Part shown: positions 50,524 through 59,358 of the stretch, piece after piece
Numbering within the stretch: the stretch's first letter is position 1
Layout: every line of letters begins with the position of its first letter
Assembly (NCBI RefSeq): GCF_034555375.1
Contig: NZ_CP140706.1
Span: 2,533,001-2,597,000, forward strand
Source of the DNA: Pseudomonas sp. B33.4
GTDB lineage: Bacteria > Pseudomonadota > Gammaproteobacteria > Pseudomonadales > Pseudomonadaceae
Direction: 5' to 3'
Length of the DNA: 64,000 nt
Position numbers and translations under genes: made by a program
Notes under the pieces: model-generated
Databases searched by the model: none
What the model saw: the letters and a program-made list of their open reading frames with translations, nothing else
What the model was told of the DNA's origin: nothing

Positions 50524-51843
50524 ATGTCCAAGCATGCATCCTCTGCTGCCGCTGTTCAGGGTTCCGATTCGGCTGTGAAAAGCCAGAGCGACAAGGGAAG
50601 TCGCTATTTTCAATTGATGTTGCTGGTGCTCGCTGCCGGCGCGATCTATCCGATTCTGTACCTGCGTCAGGTCTATCAAACGACCATGCTCGAGGTGTTC
50701 CAGATCAACCACAGCGAGCTGGGTTATCTGTACTCGATGCTAGGCACGATCTTCCTGCTCAGCTACTTGCCGAGCGGCTGGCTGGCCGATCGCATTGCAC
50801 CGCGCTTTCTGATTTTCTTCTCGCTGGTGGCCACCGGTGCCTTGGGCCTTTGGTATTCCACTGCGCCGTCGATGACCGGGTTGATGATTATCTTCGGCTG
50901 CTGGGGTCTGACCACCGGTCTGACTTTCTGGGCCTCGGTACTCAAGCGCGTGAAGATGATTGCGCATCACACCGAGCAGGGCCGGTTCTTCGGCATTCTC
51001 GACGGTGGTCGCGGCTTGGTTGAAGCGCTGCTGGCGACGGTCGCACTGGGCTTGTTTGCCTTCGCCACTGAGACCCGTGGCGAGTCGACAGCCGAAGGCT
51101 TCAGACATGTGGTTTACCTGTACGCCTTCACTTGTATCGCCATCGGTTGTCTGCTGGTGCTGATCAAGGACCCGAAGTCGATGGAAGACACGCCAGCGGT
51201 GGAGAAGGGCAAGTTCAATCTGCTCGCCGACCTGACCACGCTGGTGAAAATCCCTGAGCTGTGGCTGGTCACCGCCATCGTGTTCTGCGGTTATCACATC
51301 TTCTGGGCCACCTACAGTTTCTCCGACTATCTGCAAGGCAGCGGCATGACCGCCGTCATGGCTGGCACGATTACCACGATCAAACTCTGGATGCGTCCGA
51401 TCGGTGGCATTGGCGGCGGCTGGCTGGGTGACAAGTTCTCGAATATTTCGGTGCTGATCGTCGCGCTGTTGCTGGCGAGTCTGGCGATCGTCGGGCTGAT
51501 CGTGTTCCCCGCGCTCAACAGCATCGGTCTGTTGATCGCCACGGTGATTTTCATCGGCCTGATGACTTATGCGATTCGTGGTCTGTACTGGGCGATTCTC
51601 GACAGTTGCAACATTCCGCTGCGGATCACCGGTCTGGCCATCGGCATCGTCTCGGTGGTCGGCTACATGCCGGATGCCTTTATTCCGCTGATCAACGGCT
51701 ACCTCACCGAGCACTTTCCCGGTGCCCTCGGCTACAAGCTCTACTTCGGCTACATCGCCACTATCGGTCTGGTCGGCACCCTCGCTGCCGTGACCCTGCG
51801 TGCCCGAATCAATCGTCAATCTTCGAAAAAAGCAGGTGCCTGA
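50524..51843 (+). CDS. MFS transporter
   Basis: 439 residues, twelve membrane helices, with a polar N-terminal tail of ~27 residues. Conserved loop LPSGWLADRIAPRFLIF and the phrase WMRPIGGIGGGWLGDKFSNISVL mark the MFS halves. It starts GAIYPILYLRQVYQTTMLEVFQIN, like carriers linked to sugar-acid and organic-anion use. Its stop is 1 nt before the start region of the enolase-superfamily gene, so it belongs to the same transcript. Likely imports the substrate of the operon. Confidence 0.9.
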   Translation: MSKHASSAAAVQGSDSAVKSQSDKGSRYFQLMLLVLAAGAIYPILYLRQVYQTTMLEVFQINHSELGYLYSMLGTIFLLSYLPSGWLADRIAPRFLIFFSLVATGALGLWYSTAPSMTGLMIIFGCWGLTTGLTFWASVLKRVKMIAHHTEQGRFFGILDGGRGLVEALLATVALGLFAFATETRGESTAEGFRHVVYLYAFTCIAIGCLLVLIKDPKSMEDTPAVEKGKFNLLADLTTLVKIPELWLVTAIVFCGYHIFWATYSFSDYLQGSGMTAVMAGTITTIKLWMRPIGGIGGGWLGDKFSNISVLIVALLLASLAIVGLIVFPALNSIGLLIATVIFIGLMTYAIRGLYWAILDSCNIPLRITGLAIGIVSVVGYMPDAFIPLINGYLTEHFPGALGYKLYFGYIATIGLVGTLAAVTLRARINRQSSKKAGA

Positions 51844-51844
51844 G

Positions 51845-53062
51845 ATGAAAATCATCGCCCTTGAAACCCATATCGTTGCCGTACCGCCACCGCACATCGG
51901 CGGTATGTACTGGCTGTTCGTCAAGCTCAAGACCGACTGCGGAATCGAAGGTGTCGGCGAGATCTACGCCGCGACCTTTGGCCCGAAAGCGATGCTGCCG
52001 ATCATCGAAGACGTGTTCGAACGCTACCTGCTCAATCATGATCCGCACCACATCGAACGTTTCTTTCGCCAAGCCTATTCCAGCGGATTCACCCAGCGTC
52101 CCGACCTGACCATGATGGGTGTGGTCAGCGGTCTGGAGATGGCCTGCTGGGACATCATCGGCAAAGCGGCGAACAAGCCGGTGTACGAACTGCTCGGTGG
52201 CAAGGTCAACGAACGCCTGCGTTCCTACACCTACCTGTACCCGGTCAACAGCCGTGGCGAGTACGACTACGACGACCCGGATCTGGCCGCCGAGTGCGCG
52301 ATCGAGAACATGAACAAAGGCTTCACCGCCGTGAAGTTCGATCCGGCCGGGCCTTACACCGCGTACTCCGGGCACCAGATTTCCCTGGAAGTGCTGGAAC
52401 GCTGCGAAACCTTCTGCCGCAAGCTTCGTGAAGCGGTGGGCGACAAGTGCGATCTGCTGTTCGGCACCCACGGGCAGATGGTGCCGTCGTCGGCAATCCG
52501 CCTGGCCAAGCGCCTGGAGAAATACGATCCGCTGTGGTTCGAAGAGCCGGTGCCGCCGGGTCAGGAAGAGGCCATGGCGCAAGTCGCGGCGAAGACCAGC
52601 ATCCCGATTGCCACTGGCGAACGCCTGACCACCAAGTACGAATTCTTCAAGCTGTTGCAGGCCGGCGGTGCGTCGATTCTGCAGATGAACGTGGCGCGCT
52701 GCGGCGGCCTGCTCGAAGCCAAGAAGATCGCCAGCATGGCCGAAGCGTATTACGCGCAAATCGCCCCGCATCTGTACAACGGACCGATTGGTGCGGCGGC
52801 GAGTTTTCAGTTGGCGACCTGTACGCCGAATTTCCTGATTCAGGAAAGCATCGAGACCTGGGGCGGCTTTCACGCCGAAGTACTGACCAAACCGTTGCAG
52901 TGGGAAGACGGCTACATCATTCCGTCCAGCGAGCCGGGTCTTGGGGTCGAGCTGAACATGGACGTGGTGCGCCGGCATTCGCCGTACACCGGTGAGCGGC
53001 TGCACTTGCAGATGGCGCCGACCCCGGTGGATGTGAAAGACACCTCGCCAGCTCGCGGCTGA
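51845..53062 (+). CDS. Mandelate racemase/muconate lactonizing-type enzyme (enolase superfamily)
   Basis: 405 residues. Cap domain 1-~125, then the TIM barrel. Catalytic-type residues: K164 in TAVKFDPAG, E233 in WFEEPVP, E259 in IATGERLTTKYEF and H309 in QIAPHLYNGP. Where relatives such as galactonate dehydratase carry the first acidic metal ligand in an I-D-x-H-G-R motif, this protein has LLFGTHGQM (H209 kept, the Asp replaced), a subgroup feature I recall from uncharacterised members. It probably dehydrates a sugar acid or opens a lactone. It overlaps nothing but starts 2 nt after the MFS stop; followed by a GMC oxidoreductase. Confidence 0.88.
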   Translation: MKIIALETHIVAVPPPHIGGMYWLFVKLKTDCGIEGVGEIYAATFGPKAMLPIIEDVFERYLLNHDPHHIERFFRQAYSSGFTQRPDLTMMGVVSGLEMACWDIIGKAANKPVYELLGGKVNERLRSYTYLYPVNSRGEYDYDDPDLAAECAIENMNKGFTAVKFDPAGPYTAYSGHQISLEVLERCETFCRKLREAVGDKCDLLFGTHGQMVPSSAIRLAKRLEKYDPLWFEEPVPPGQEEAMAQVAAKTSIPIATGERLTTKYEFFKLLQAGGASILQMNVARCGGLLEAKKIASMAEAYYAQIAPHLYNGPIGAAASFQLATCTPNFLIQESIETWGGFHAEVLTKPLQWEDGYIIPSSEPGLGVELNMDVVRRHSPYTGERLHLQMAPTPVDVKDTSPARG

Positions 53063-53128
53063 CACGGCAGGCGCAGTTCCTGTGGGAGCGAGCCGAATTT
53101 TGTATAACGACTTACGCGGTAACCGTGC

Positions 53129-54742
53129 ATGACATACGACTACATCATCGCTGGCGCTGGCGCCGCTGGCTGCGTGCTGGCCAACCGGCTCTCGGCCACG
53201 GGCAAACACACCGTACTGTTGCTGGAAGCCGGCGGCAAAGACAGCTCGCTGTGGTTCAAGATCCCGGTCGGCTTTGCCAAAATGTATTACAACCCGACCT
53301 TCAACTGGATGTATTACAGCCAGCCACAAAAGCAATTGGGCAACCGCGAAATCTACGCCCCGCGCGGCAAAGTGCAGGGCGGTTCCGGGTCGATCAACGC
53401 GATGATCTACGTGCGTGGTCAGGCTCATGACTTTGATGACTGGGCCGCCAATGGCAACGACGGCTGGGGCTTCAAGGATGTGTTGCCGTACTTCCGCAAA
53501 CTGGAAAACCATCCGTTGGGTGACAGCGAATATCACGGTGGCAGCGGCCCGATCAGTATTACGCCGATGAAGGGCCAGACTCACCCGATCTGCGATGTGT
53601 TTCTTGAGGGCTGCTCGGAACTCGGCTATCCGCGCAGTGAAGATTTCAACGGGGCAAAGTTCGAAGGGGCGGGTCTCTACGACGTCAACACCAAGAACGG
53701 TCAGCGCTGCTCCAGCAGCTTCGCGCATCTGCATCCGGCACTGAAGCGGCCGAACCTGACCGTCGAGCATTTCGCGCTGGTGGATCGGGTGTTGTTTGAT
53801 GACGCGCAACAACGTGCGACCGGGATCTCGATTACTCAGCATGGTGTGGTGAGAACCTTCACCGCACGCAAGGAAGTGATCTTGTGTGCGGGTGCCGTCG
53901 ACACGCCGAAAATTCTGCAATTGTCCGGCGTGGCGGACAGCGCGTTGCTGGCCAGGCACGGCATTCCTCTGGTCAGACACCTGCCGGCAGTGGGGCAGAA
54001 CCTGCAGGATCACCTGTGCGCCAGCTATTACTACAAGGCCAATATCCCGACGCTCAACGATGAACTGAGTTCGCTGTTCGGTCAGTTCAAACTCGGCGTG
54101 AAATACCTGCTGACGCGCAAGGGCGCCCTGGCCATGAGCGTCAATCAGGCCGGTGGTTTTTTCCGTGGCGACGCGCAGCAGAATCATCCGAACCTGCAGC
54201 TGTATTTCAACCCGCTGTCGTACCAGATTCCGAAAAACAACAAGGCCAGCCTCAAGCCCGAGCCGTATTCCGGCTTCCTGCTGTGCTTCAATCCGTGCCG
54301 GCCGACCAGTCGTGGGCATATCGAGATCGCCTCGAAAAATCCCCGGGATGCGGCGCTGATCGATCCGAACTACCTGAGCACGCAAAAGGACATCGACGAG
54401 GTCATTCAGGGTAGTCGTCTGATGCGCAAGATCATGAACGCCCCGGCGCTCAAGAGCATCACGGTAGATGAGGTTTTACCGGGGCCAGCGGTGGAAACTG
54501 ACGAGCAGATGTTGCAGTACTTCCGCGATAACTGTGGCTCGATCTATCACCTCTGTGGTTCGTGCGCGATGGGCGCTGACGAGCAGACGTCGGTGGTCGA
54601 CAAGCGGCTGAAGGTGCACGGTTTCGACGGGCTGCGGATTGTTGATGCGTCGATTTTTCCGAATGTGACCTCGGGCAATACTCACGCAGCGGTGTTGATG
54701 GTGGCGGAGAAGGGCGCGGATCTGATTTTGCAGGATGCGTAA
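53129..54742 (+). CDS. GMC-family alcohol/choline dehydrogenase-like flavoprotein
   Basis: 537 residues. FAD-binding GAGAAGCVLANRLSATGKH (about 8-26) and the two GMC signatures PRGKVQGGSGSINAMIYVRGQ (about 75-95) and CAGAVDTPKILQLSGV (about 253-268). The C-terminal active-site pair is His in SGNTHAAVLMVAEKGADL (about 519), with YHLCGSCAMG earlier. It oxidises a primary or secondary alcohol or polyol with FAD. No signal peptide. Last clear gene of the porin-regulated operon; combined with the aldehyde dehydrogenase it would convert alcohol to acid in two steps (inference). Confidence 0.9.
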   Translation: MTYDYIIAGAGAAGCVLANRLSATGKHTVLLLEAGGKDSSLWFKIPVGFAKMYYNPTFNWMYYSQPQKQLGNREIYAPRGKVQGGSGSINAMIYVRGQAHDFDDWAANGNDGWGFKDVLPYFRKLENHPLGDSEYHGGSGPISITPMKGQTHPICDVFLEGCSELGYPRSEDFNGAKFEGAGLYDVNTKNGQRCSSSFAHLHPALKRPNLTVEHFALVDRVLFDDAQQRATGISITQHGVVRTFTARKEVILCAGAVDTPKILQLSGVADSALLARHGIPLVRHLPAVGQNLQDHLCASYYYKANIPTLNDELSSLFGQFKLGVKYLLTRKGALAMSVNQAGGFFRGDAQQNHPNLQLYFNPLSYQIPKNNKASLKPEPYSGFLLCFNPCRPTSRGHIEIASKNPRDAALIDPNYLSTQKDIDEVIQGSRLMRKIMNAPALKSITVDEVLPGPAVETDEQMLQYFRDNCGSIYHLCGSCAMGADEQTSVVDKRLKVHGFDGLRIVDASIFPNVTSGNTHAAVLMVAEKGADLILQDA

Positions 54743-54844
54743 TGAGTGGTGACAGTTGCGCGCGAGGGTTTTCAGCGATGTGCACTAGGCTTTTGAGGGG
54801 CGGTCGGTAGTCAGATCGACCGGTCTTTCAAGGAGCCTCGGATC

Positions 54845-55450
54845 ATGGATGATCTGGTCAAAGAAGTTATTCCGCTGTTGCAGTACCTGATTCCCGGGTT
54901 TTTGTCGGCGTGGATTTTTTATTCGCTGACGGCTTTCAAACGACCCGATACGTTTGGGCAGATCGTGCAGGCGTTGATTTTTACGTTTGTGATTCATGGG
55001 GCGGTGCTGGCGGTTGGGGCTATCTGCTTGTGGATAGGCGCGAAGGGCTTTTCTCTCGGGAAGTGGGATGCTCGGGCTGAAACCCTTTGGGCATTTGTTT
55101 TCTCGTTGGCGCTTGGAATCTTCGCGTGCTATCTGGCCACCAGCGACAGGATGCATGCGTGGCTACGTAGTAGAAATGTAACGAAACAATCTTCTTACCC
55201 CAGTGAATGGTTCAGTATTTTCGCTCAGCACCATCGTCTCATCACCCTCCATTTGAACGATGAGAGGCGCGTTTTTGGCTGGCCTGTGGAGTGGCCGCCG
55301 GAATCCGACAGTGGTCAGTTCGTGATGCAAAATCCCTGTTGGCTGGATGCCGACGGAACAGAAGTGCCTTTTGGCGCTGAGTTTTTGCTGATAGATTCCG
55401 GGAAAGTCAAATGGGTAGAGTTCGGCCCGAAATCGGAGGTTTCGTCATGA
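54845..55450 (+). CDS. DUF6338 membrane protein
   Basis: 201 residues. Three membrane helices (about 6-28, 38-64 and 79-98) then a soluble domain with YPSEWFSIFAQHHRLITLHLNDERRVFGWPVEWPPESDSGQFVMQNPCWL. The combination of LLQYLIPGFLSAWIFYSLTAFKRPD and a C-terminal YPSEWF...RRVFGWP domain is the DUF6338 pattern; function unknown. AAGGAG lies about 9 nt before the ATG. AT-richer than its neighbours. It overlaps a 40-codon gene by 4 nt. Confidence 0.85.
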   Translation: MDDLVKEVIPLLQYLIPGFLSAWIFYSLTAFKRPDTFGQIVQALIFTFVIHGAVLAVGAICLWIGAKGFSLGKWDARAETLWAFVFSLALGIFACYLATSDRMHAWLRSRNVTKQSSYPSEWFSIFAQHHRLITLHLNDERRVFGWPVEWPPESDSGQFVMQNPCWLDADGTEVPFGAEFLLIDSGKVKWVEFGPKSEVSS

Positions 55451-55569
55451 CAGCCAGAGCACCGCAACCAATGCCAGAATGGGTGGCGCGTCGGTATACG
55501 AAAGATGGCAAGCCAGTGGCAAATGCGCAGCCTAGAGCACCCAGTGCTCCACCACCGCTCAAGAGCTAG
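55447..55569 (+). CDS. 40-residue protein coupled to DUF6338
   Basis: 40 residues, starting inside the DUF6338 stop (ATGA). Basic and Pro-rich: TARAPQPMPEWVARRYTKDG then PRAPSAPPPLKS. Too short for a fold; the Pro-rich tail suggests a flexible peptide, possibly a partner of the membrane protein. Overlap and clear stop before the convergent LysR gene support it as real. Confidence 0.6.
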   Translation: MTARAPQPMPEWVARRYTKDGKPVANAQPRAPSAPPPLKS

Positions 55570-55575
55570 CGCCTT

Positions 55576-56475
55576 TCAGCCCCACCCCTCAGCCACCGCC
55601 CGGCGAATCGCTTCCAGCAACATCGCAAACGCCGGGTTGTCGTTGTTCTCCCGCCAGATCAGATGCAGCTCGCTCTGCACCCCTTCGCCCAGATCGATAT
55701 CGCGAAACACCACATTTCTGAACACCACACTGGTCGCACAACGCGGCACCAGCGCCAGACCCATGCCCGCATTCACCAGTGCCAGAATCGTCAGCGACGA
55801 CCCCAGCCACTGCACGTAATCCGGTGCAACCCGGGCCGAGCGCAGCATGCCGGTCAGCAGTTCGTTGAACGGCGGATAAGCGGCGTGGGAATACATCAGA
55901 AATGGCTGCTTATCCAGATCGCTTACGGCCACTTCAGCCGCGCTCGCCAATGGATGACCACTCGGTACCGCCAGTACAAACGGCTCGCGCACCAGACATT
56001 CAGTGGCATATCCCGGCTCGAGTAATGGCGCACGGGCGATGCCCAAATCGATGCGTCGCGCGCGCAGGGCTTCGTGCTGCTGGTAAGTGTTCATCTCCGA
56101 CAGATCGATTTTCACCTGCGGCTGTTTCAGTCGCGCCTCGGCGATGACCTTGGGCAGAAACTCATACACCGCGCTGCCGACAAAACTGATGTTCACCGAC
56201 CCGATGTCGCCTTCGGCAAACCGTCGAGCGGTGACCGCCGCTTGCTGCGCGCGCTCCAGCAGGTTCTGTGCTTCGATGAAAAAAGCCCGGCCGGCTGCGG
56301 TCAGCGCGACGCTGCGGGTGCTGCGGGTAAACAGTTCGACGCCCAAGTGATGCTCAAGCAACTGGATCTGCCGGCTCAGTGGCGGCTGCGTCATGTTCAG
56401 TCGCTCGGCGGCGCGGCGAAAGTTGAGCTCGGTGGCGACAGTGGTGAAGCAGCGCAGCTGGGTCAGTTCGAACAT
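55576..56475 (-). CDS. LysR-family regulator, C
   Basis: 299 residues. N-terminal helix-turn-helix ELTQLRCFTTVATELNFRRAAERLNMTQPPLSRQIQLLEHHLGVELFTRSTRSVALTAAG; the Q-P-P-L-S-R-Q-I pattern is the BenM/CatM/CbbR-like branch, different from the GcvA-type regulators upstream. Effector domain from ~90. It is divergent from an MFS-glucarate dehydratase pair, with a T-N11-A dyad at its start codon, so it probably activates that pair in response to a sugar acid (inference). Confidence 0.9.
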   Translation of the reverse strand: MFELTQLRCFTTVATELNFRRAAERLNMTQPPLSRQIQLLEHHLGVELFTRSTRSVALTAAGRAFFIEAQNLLERAQQAAVTARRFAEGDIGSVNISFVGSAVYEFLPKVIAEARLKQPQVKIDLSEMNTYQQHEALRARRIDLGIARAPLLEPGYATECLVREPFVLAVPSGHPLASAAEVAVSDLDKQPFLMYSHAAYPPFNELLTGMLRSARVAPDYVQWLGSSLTILALVNAGMGLALVPRCATSVVFRNVVFRDIDLGEGVQSELHLIWRENNDNPAFAMLLEAIRRAVAEGWG

Positions 56476-56496
56476 TGATCTAATCCGGGTATCAAT
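56474..56496. promoter_or_regulatory. Candidate LysR site (T-N11-A dyad)
   Basis: ATTGAT-N11-ATCAAT, overlapping the start codon of LysR C. The inner TCTAATCC is partly mirrored by AGATTAGACGGGATCAAT 13 bp downstream. Fits an autoregulated LysR box between the divergent LysR and MFS genes. Confidence 0.5.
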
Positions 56497-56594
56497 CGAA
56501 TGCCAAGTTAGATTAGACGGGATCAATGATCGCCGTCCATGATCGATCCAACGCTTTACGCCATCCCTAAAAAAACAAGATCGGGAGTCGCCCC

Positions 56595-57962
56595 TTGAAA
56601 ACCCTCCAGAGTCCGCTGGACGTCACGGTACTCGCCCGTGCCGCCGCCAAGGTCAAGCGCCACGTGCTGCCGCTGTTCGTGGTGATGTTCATCGTCAACT
56701 ACATCGATCGGGTCAACATCGGTTTCGTGCGCAGTCACATGGAAACCGATCTGGGCATCGGCGCGGCGGCTTACGGCCTCGGCGCCGGTTTGTTTTTTGT
56801 GGGCTACGCACTGTTCGAAGTGCCGTCCAACATGCTTCTGCAGCGTTACGGCGCACGGGTCTGGCTGACACGGATCATGTTCACCTGGGGCGCCGCCGCC
56901 ATGGCCATGGCGTTTGTCAGAGGTGAAACCAGTTTCTATGTGCTGCGCTTTATTCTCGGCGCGGCCGAGGCGGGGTTCTTTCCGGGGATCATTTACTACT
57001 TCACGCAGTGGCTGCCGGCCTCCGAGCGCGGCAAGACCATGGCGGTGTTTCTCAGCGGTTCGGCGATTGCCTCGGTGATCTCCGGCCCGGTCTCCGGTGC
57101 GCTGCTGCACATCAGCGGGTTGGGCCTGCACGGCTGGCAGTGGATGTTCTTGATCGAGGGCGCGGCGTCGGTGGTGCTTTGCGGGTTTGTCTGGTTCTGG
57201 CTGCAATCGCATCCGCGTCAGGCCAAGTGGCTGAGCGAAGAAGAGCGCGAAGCGCTGGTGGCGGCGATTGCCGAGGAGCAGCGTGCCCGTGAGGCGGTGC
57301 AAGTTTCCAAACCGTCGATGTTCAAGCTGTTGGCGGATCGGCAGATTGCGCTGTTCTGTTTCATCTATTTCTCCATTGCCCTGACCATTTACGGCGCGAC
57401 GTTCTGGCTGCCAAGCATGATCAAAAAGATGGGCAATCTCGGCGATTTCCAGGTTGGCCTGCTCAATTCGATTCCGTGGATCATTTCGATTGTCGCCATG
57501 TACGGCTTTGCAGCGATGGCCGGTAAATGGAAGTTCCAACAGGCGTGGGTCGCACTGACGCTGGTGATCGCGGCCATCGGCATGTTCATGTCGACCACTG
57601 GCGGGCCGATTTTCGCCTTCGTCGCGATCTGCTTCGCCGCCATCGGTTTCAAGGCAGCGTCGGCATTGTTCTGGCCGATTCCGCAAAGCTATCTGGATGC
57701 GCGCATCGCCGCTGCGGTGATCGCGCTGATCAACTCTATCGGCAATCTCGGTGGTTTCGTCGCACCGACTGCATTTGGTTTTCTCGAACAAACCACCGGC
57801 TCTATCGAGGGCGGCCTGTATGGCTTGGCTGGCACGTCGCTGATCGCAGCGGTGGTGATCTTCTTCGCCCGCACGGCGCCTGGCGCGAAAGGTGAAAACC
57901 TCGCAAAGCCGCATGAGGTCACCGCCGTTGTCGCGACGGCCAGCCCGGCTGCGAGCCATTGA
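56595..57962 (+). CDS. MFS transporter, anion:cation symporter type
   Basis: 455 residues, twelve membrane helices. TTG start with CGGGAG 7 nt upstream. The phrases VNYIDRVNIGFVRSHMETDLGIG, AAEAGFFPGIIYYFTQWLPASERGKTMAVFLSGS and PSNMLLQRYGARVW are diagnostic of the ACS branch, which includes glucarate/galactarate and phthalate carriers. Followed 30 nt later by the glucarate-dehydratase-like gene, so it probably imports a hexarate or similar sugar acid. Divergent from LysR C. Confidence 0.9.
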   Translation: MKTLQSPLDVTVLARAAAKVKRHVLPLFVVMFIVNYIDRVNIGFVRSHMETDLGIGAAAYGLGAGLFFVGYALFEVPSNMLLQRYGARVWLTRIMFTWGAAAMAMAFVRGETSFYVLRFILGAAEAGFFPGIIYYFTQWLPASERGKTMAVFLSGSAIASVISGPVSGALLHISGLGLHGWQWMFLIEGAASVVLCGFVWFWLQSHPRQAKWLSEEEREALVAAIAEEQRAREAVQVSKPSMFKLLADRQIALFCFIYFSIALTIYGATFWLPSMIKKMGNLGDFQVGLLNSIPWIISIVAMYGFAAMAGKWKFQQAWVALTLVIAAIGMFMSTTGGPIFAFVAICFAAIGFKAASALFWPIPQSYLDARIAAAVIALINSIGNLGGFVAPTAFGFLEQTTGSIEGGLYGLAGTSLIAAVVIFFARTAPGAKGENLAKPHEVTAVVATASPAASH

Positions 57963-57992
57963 ATTGATTGTTGATCCGTCAGGAGCGTTATC

Positions 57993-59267
57993 TTGAAAAT
58001 CACCCGTGTCACCGTGACCCCGATTGCCTTCCGCGATCCGCCGCTGCTCAACGCCAGCGGCATCCACGAACCCTTTGCGCTGCGCTCGATCATCGAGATT
58101 GAAAGCGACAATGGCTACATCGGCCTCGGCGAAAGCTACGGCGATGCCCCGGCACTGGCGATCCAGCAGCAGTTGCAGTCTCAGCTGATCGGCCTTGATC
58201 CGTTCAACCTCAACCAGTTGCGCGCGATCGTGCAGGCCACCGTTGCCGCCAATAAACCTGCTAGCATTGCCGGTGCCGAACTGGCGCCCGGTTCCCACGC
58301 CAGCAAAGCGGTGAGCAATGCCTACTCGGCGTTCGAAGTGGCGTTTCTCGATTTGCAGGCGCATTACCTGAATGTGCCGCTGGTGGACCTGCTCGGCGGT
58401 GCTATTCGTGATGAAGTGCCGTTCAGCGCCTATCTGTTTTTCAAGTATGCGCAGCATGTCGATTCGCCGTACAAACCGGACAACTGGGGCGAGGCGCTCA
58501 GCGAGCAGCAAATCGTCGCGCAGGCTGCGCGGATGATTGAGGCGTACGGTTTCAAAAGCATCAAACTCAAGGCCGGCACGTTGCCGCCGGAGCATGAGGT
58601 GGCGTGCATCAAGGCCTTGAAAAAAGCCTTCCCCGGTTATCCGCTGCGCATCGATCCGAATGGCAACTGGTCGCTGGAAACGTCTATTCGCATGGCCGAA
58701 TTGCTCGGCGATGATCTGCAGTATTACGAAGATCCGACCCCGGGCCTCGACGGCATGGCCGAGCTGCACAGACGCACCGGCCTGCCGCTGGCGACCAATA
58801 TGGTGGTCACCGACTTCGACGAGTTCCGTCGCAGTGTCGCGCAGAACAGCGTGCAGATTGTTCTCGCCGACCACCATTACTGGGGCGGCCTGCGCGACAC
58901 GCAGACGCTGGCGAAGATGTGCGATGTGTTTGGCCTCGGCGTGTCGATGCATTCCAATTCACACCTGGGCATCAGCCTGATGGCAATGGCGCATGTCGCG
59001 GCGGCGGTGCCGAATCTGGATTACGCCTGCGACACCCATTACCCGTGGCAGGAGCCGGATGAAGAGGTGATCAAGGGTGGCAAGCTGCCGATTGTCGACG
59101 GCTGTGTGAAGATCACCCGGGCGCCGGGGCTTGGCCTGGAGCTGGATCATGACCAGTTGGGCAAGCTGCATGATCAGTATCTGACGTGCGGGATTCGCCA
59201 GCGTGATGATGTGCGGCAGATGCAGCGGTACAAGCCGGACTGGAGGGCGGTTAAGCCGAGGTTTTAA
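57993..59267 (+). CDS. Glucarate dehydratase-family enzyme (enolase superfamily)
   Basis: 424 residues, TTG start with AGGAG upstream. The catalytic set is complete: K191-L-K193 (the KxK pair of glucarate dehydratases), metal ligands D221 (RIDPNGNW), E246 (QYYEDPTPG) and N269 (LATNMVVTD), D293 in LADHHYWGG and H320 in MHSNSHLGIS. It should dehydrate D-glucarate, or a close stereoisomer such as idarate or galactarate, to 5-keto-4-deoxyglucarate. About 20 residues shorter than E. coli GudD, so it could be a GudX-like relative with altered specificity. It pairs with an ACS-type MFS carrier. Confidence 0.9.
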   Translation: MKITRVTVTPIAFRDPPLLNASGIHEPFALRSIIEIESDNGYIGLGESYGDAPALAIQQQLQSQLIGLDPFNLNQLRAIVQATVAANKPASIAGAELAPGSHASKAVSNAYSAFEVAFLDLQAHYLNVPLVDLLGGAIRDEVPFSAYLFFKYAQHVDSPYKPDNWGEALSEQQIVAQAARMIEAYGFKSIKLKAGTLPPEHEVACIKALKKAFPGYPLRIDPNGNWSLETSIRMAELLGDDLQYYEDPTPGLDGMAELHRRTGLPLATNMVVTDFDEFRRSVAQNSVQIVLADHHYWGGLRDTQTLAKMCDVFGLGVSMHSNSHLGISLMAMAHVAAAVPNLDYACDTHYPWQEPDEEVIKGGKLPIVDGCVKITRAPGLGLELDHDQLGKLHDQYLTCGIRQRDDVRQMQRYKPDWRAVKPRF

Positions 59268-59285
59268 GGTGTCTGAATTGACGCT

Positions 59286-59350
59286 ATCGCGAGCAGGCTC
59301 ACTCCTACAGGGAAACGCATTCCAACTGTAGGAGTGAGCCTGCTCGCGAT
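59286..59350. repeat. REPIN
   Basis: 24-bp inverted arms of the ATCGCGAGCAGG family around a spacer with GCATTCC, between convergent glucarate dehydratase and LysR D genes. Confidence 0.9.
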
Positions 59351-59358
59351 TGGCGTCC

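Noticed and set aside
51809..54385. 858-residue minus-strand frame opposite the enolase-type and GMC genes
   Set aside because: It spans two well-supported genes antisense and has no family motif.
56556..58952. 798-residue minus-strand frame opposite the MFS and glucarate dehydratase genes
   Set aside because: His/Arg/Asp-rich shadow frame; the plus-strand genes have full catalytic and membrane signatures.
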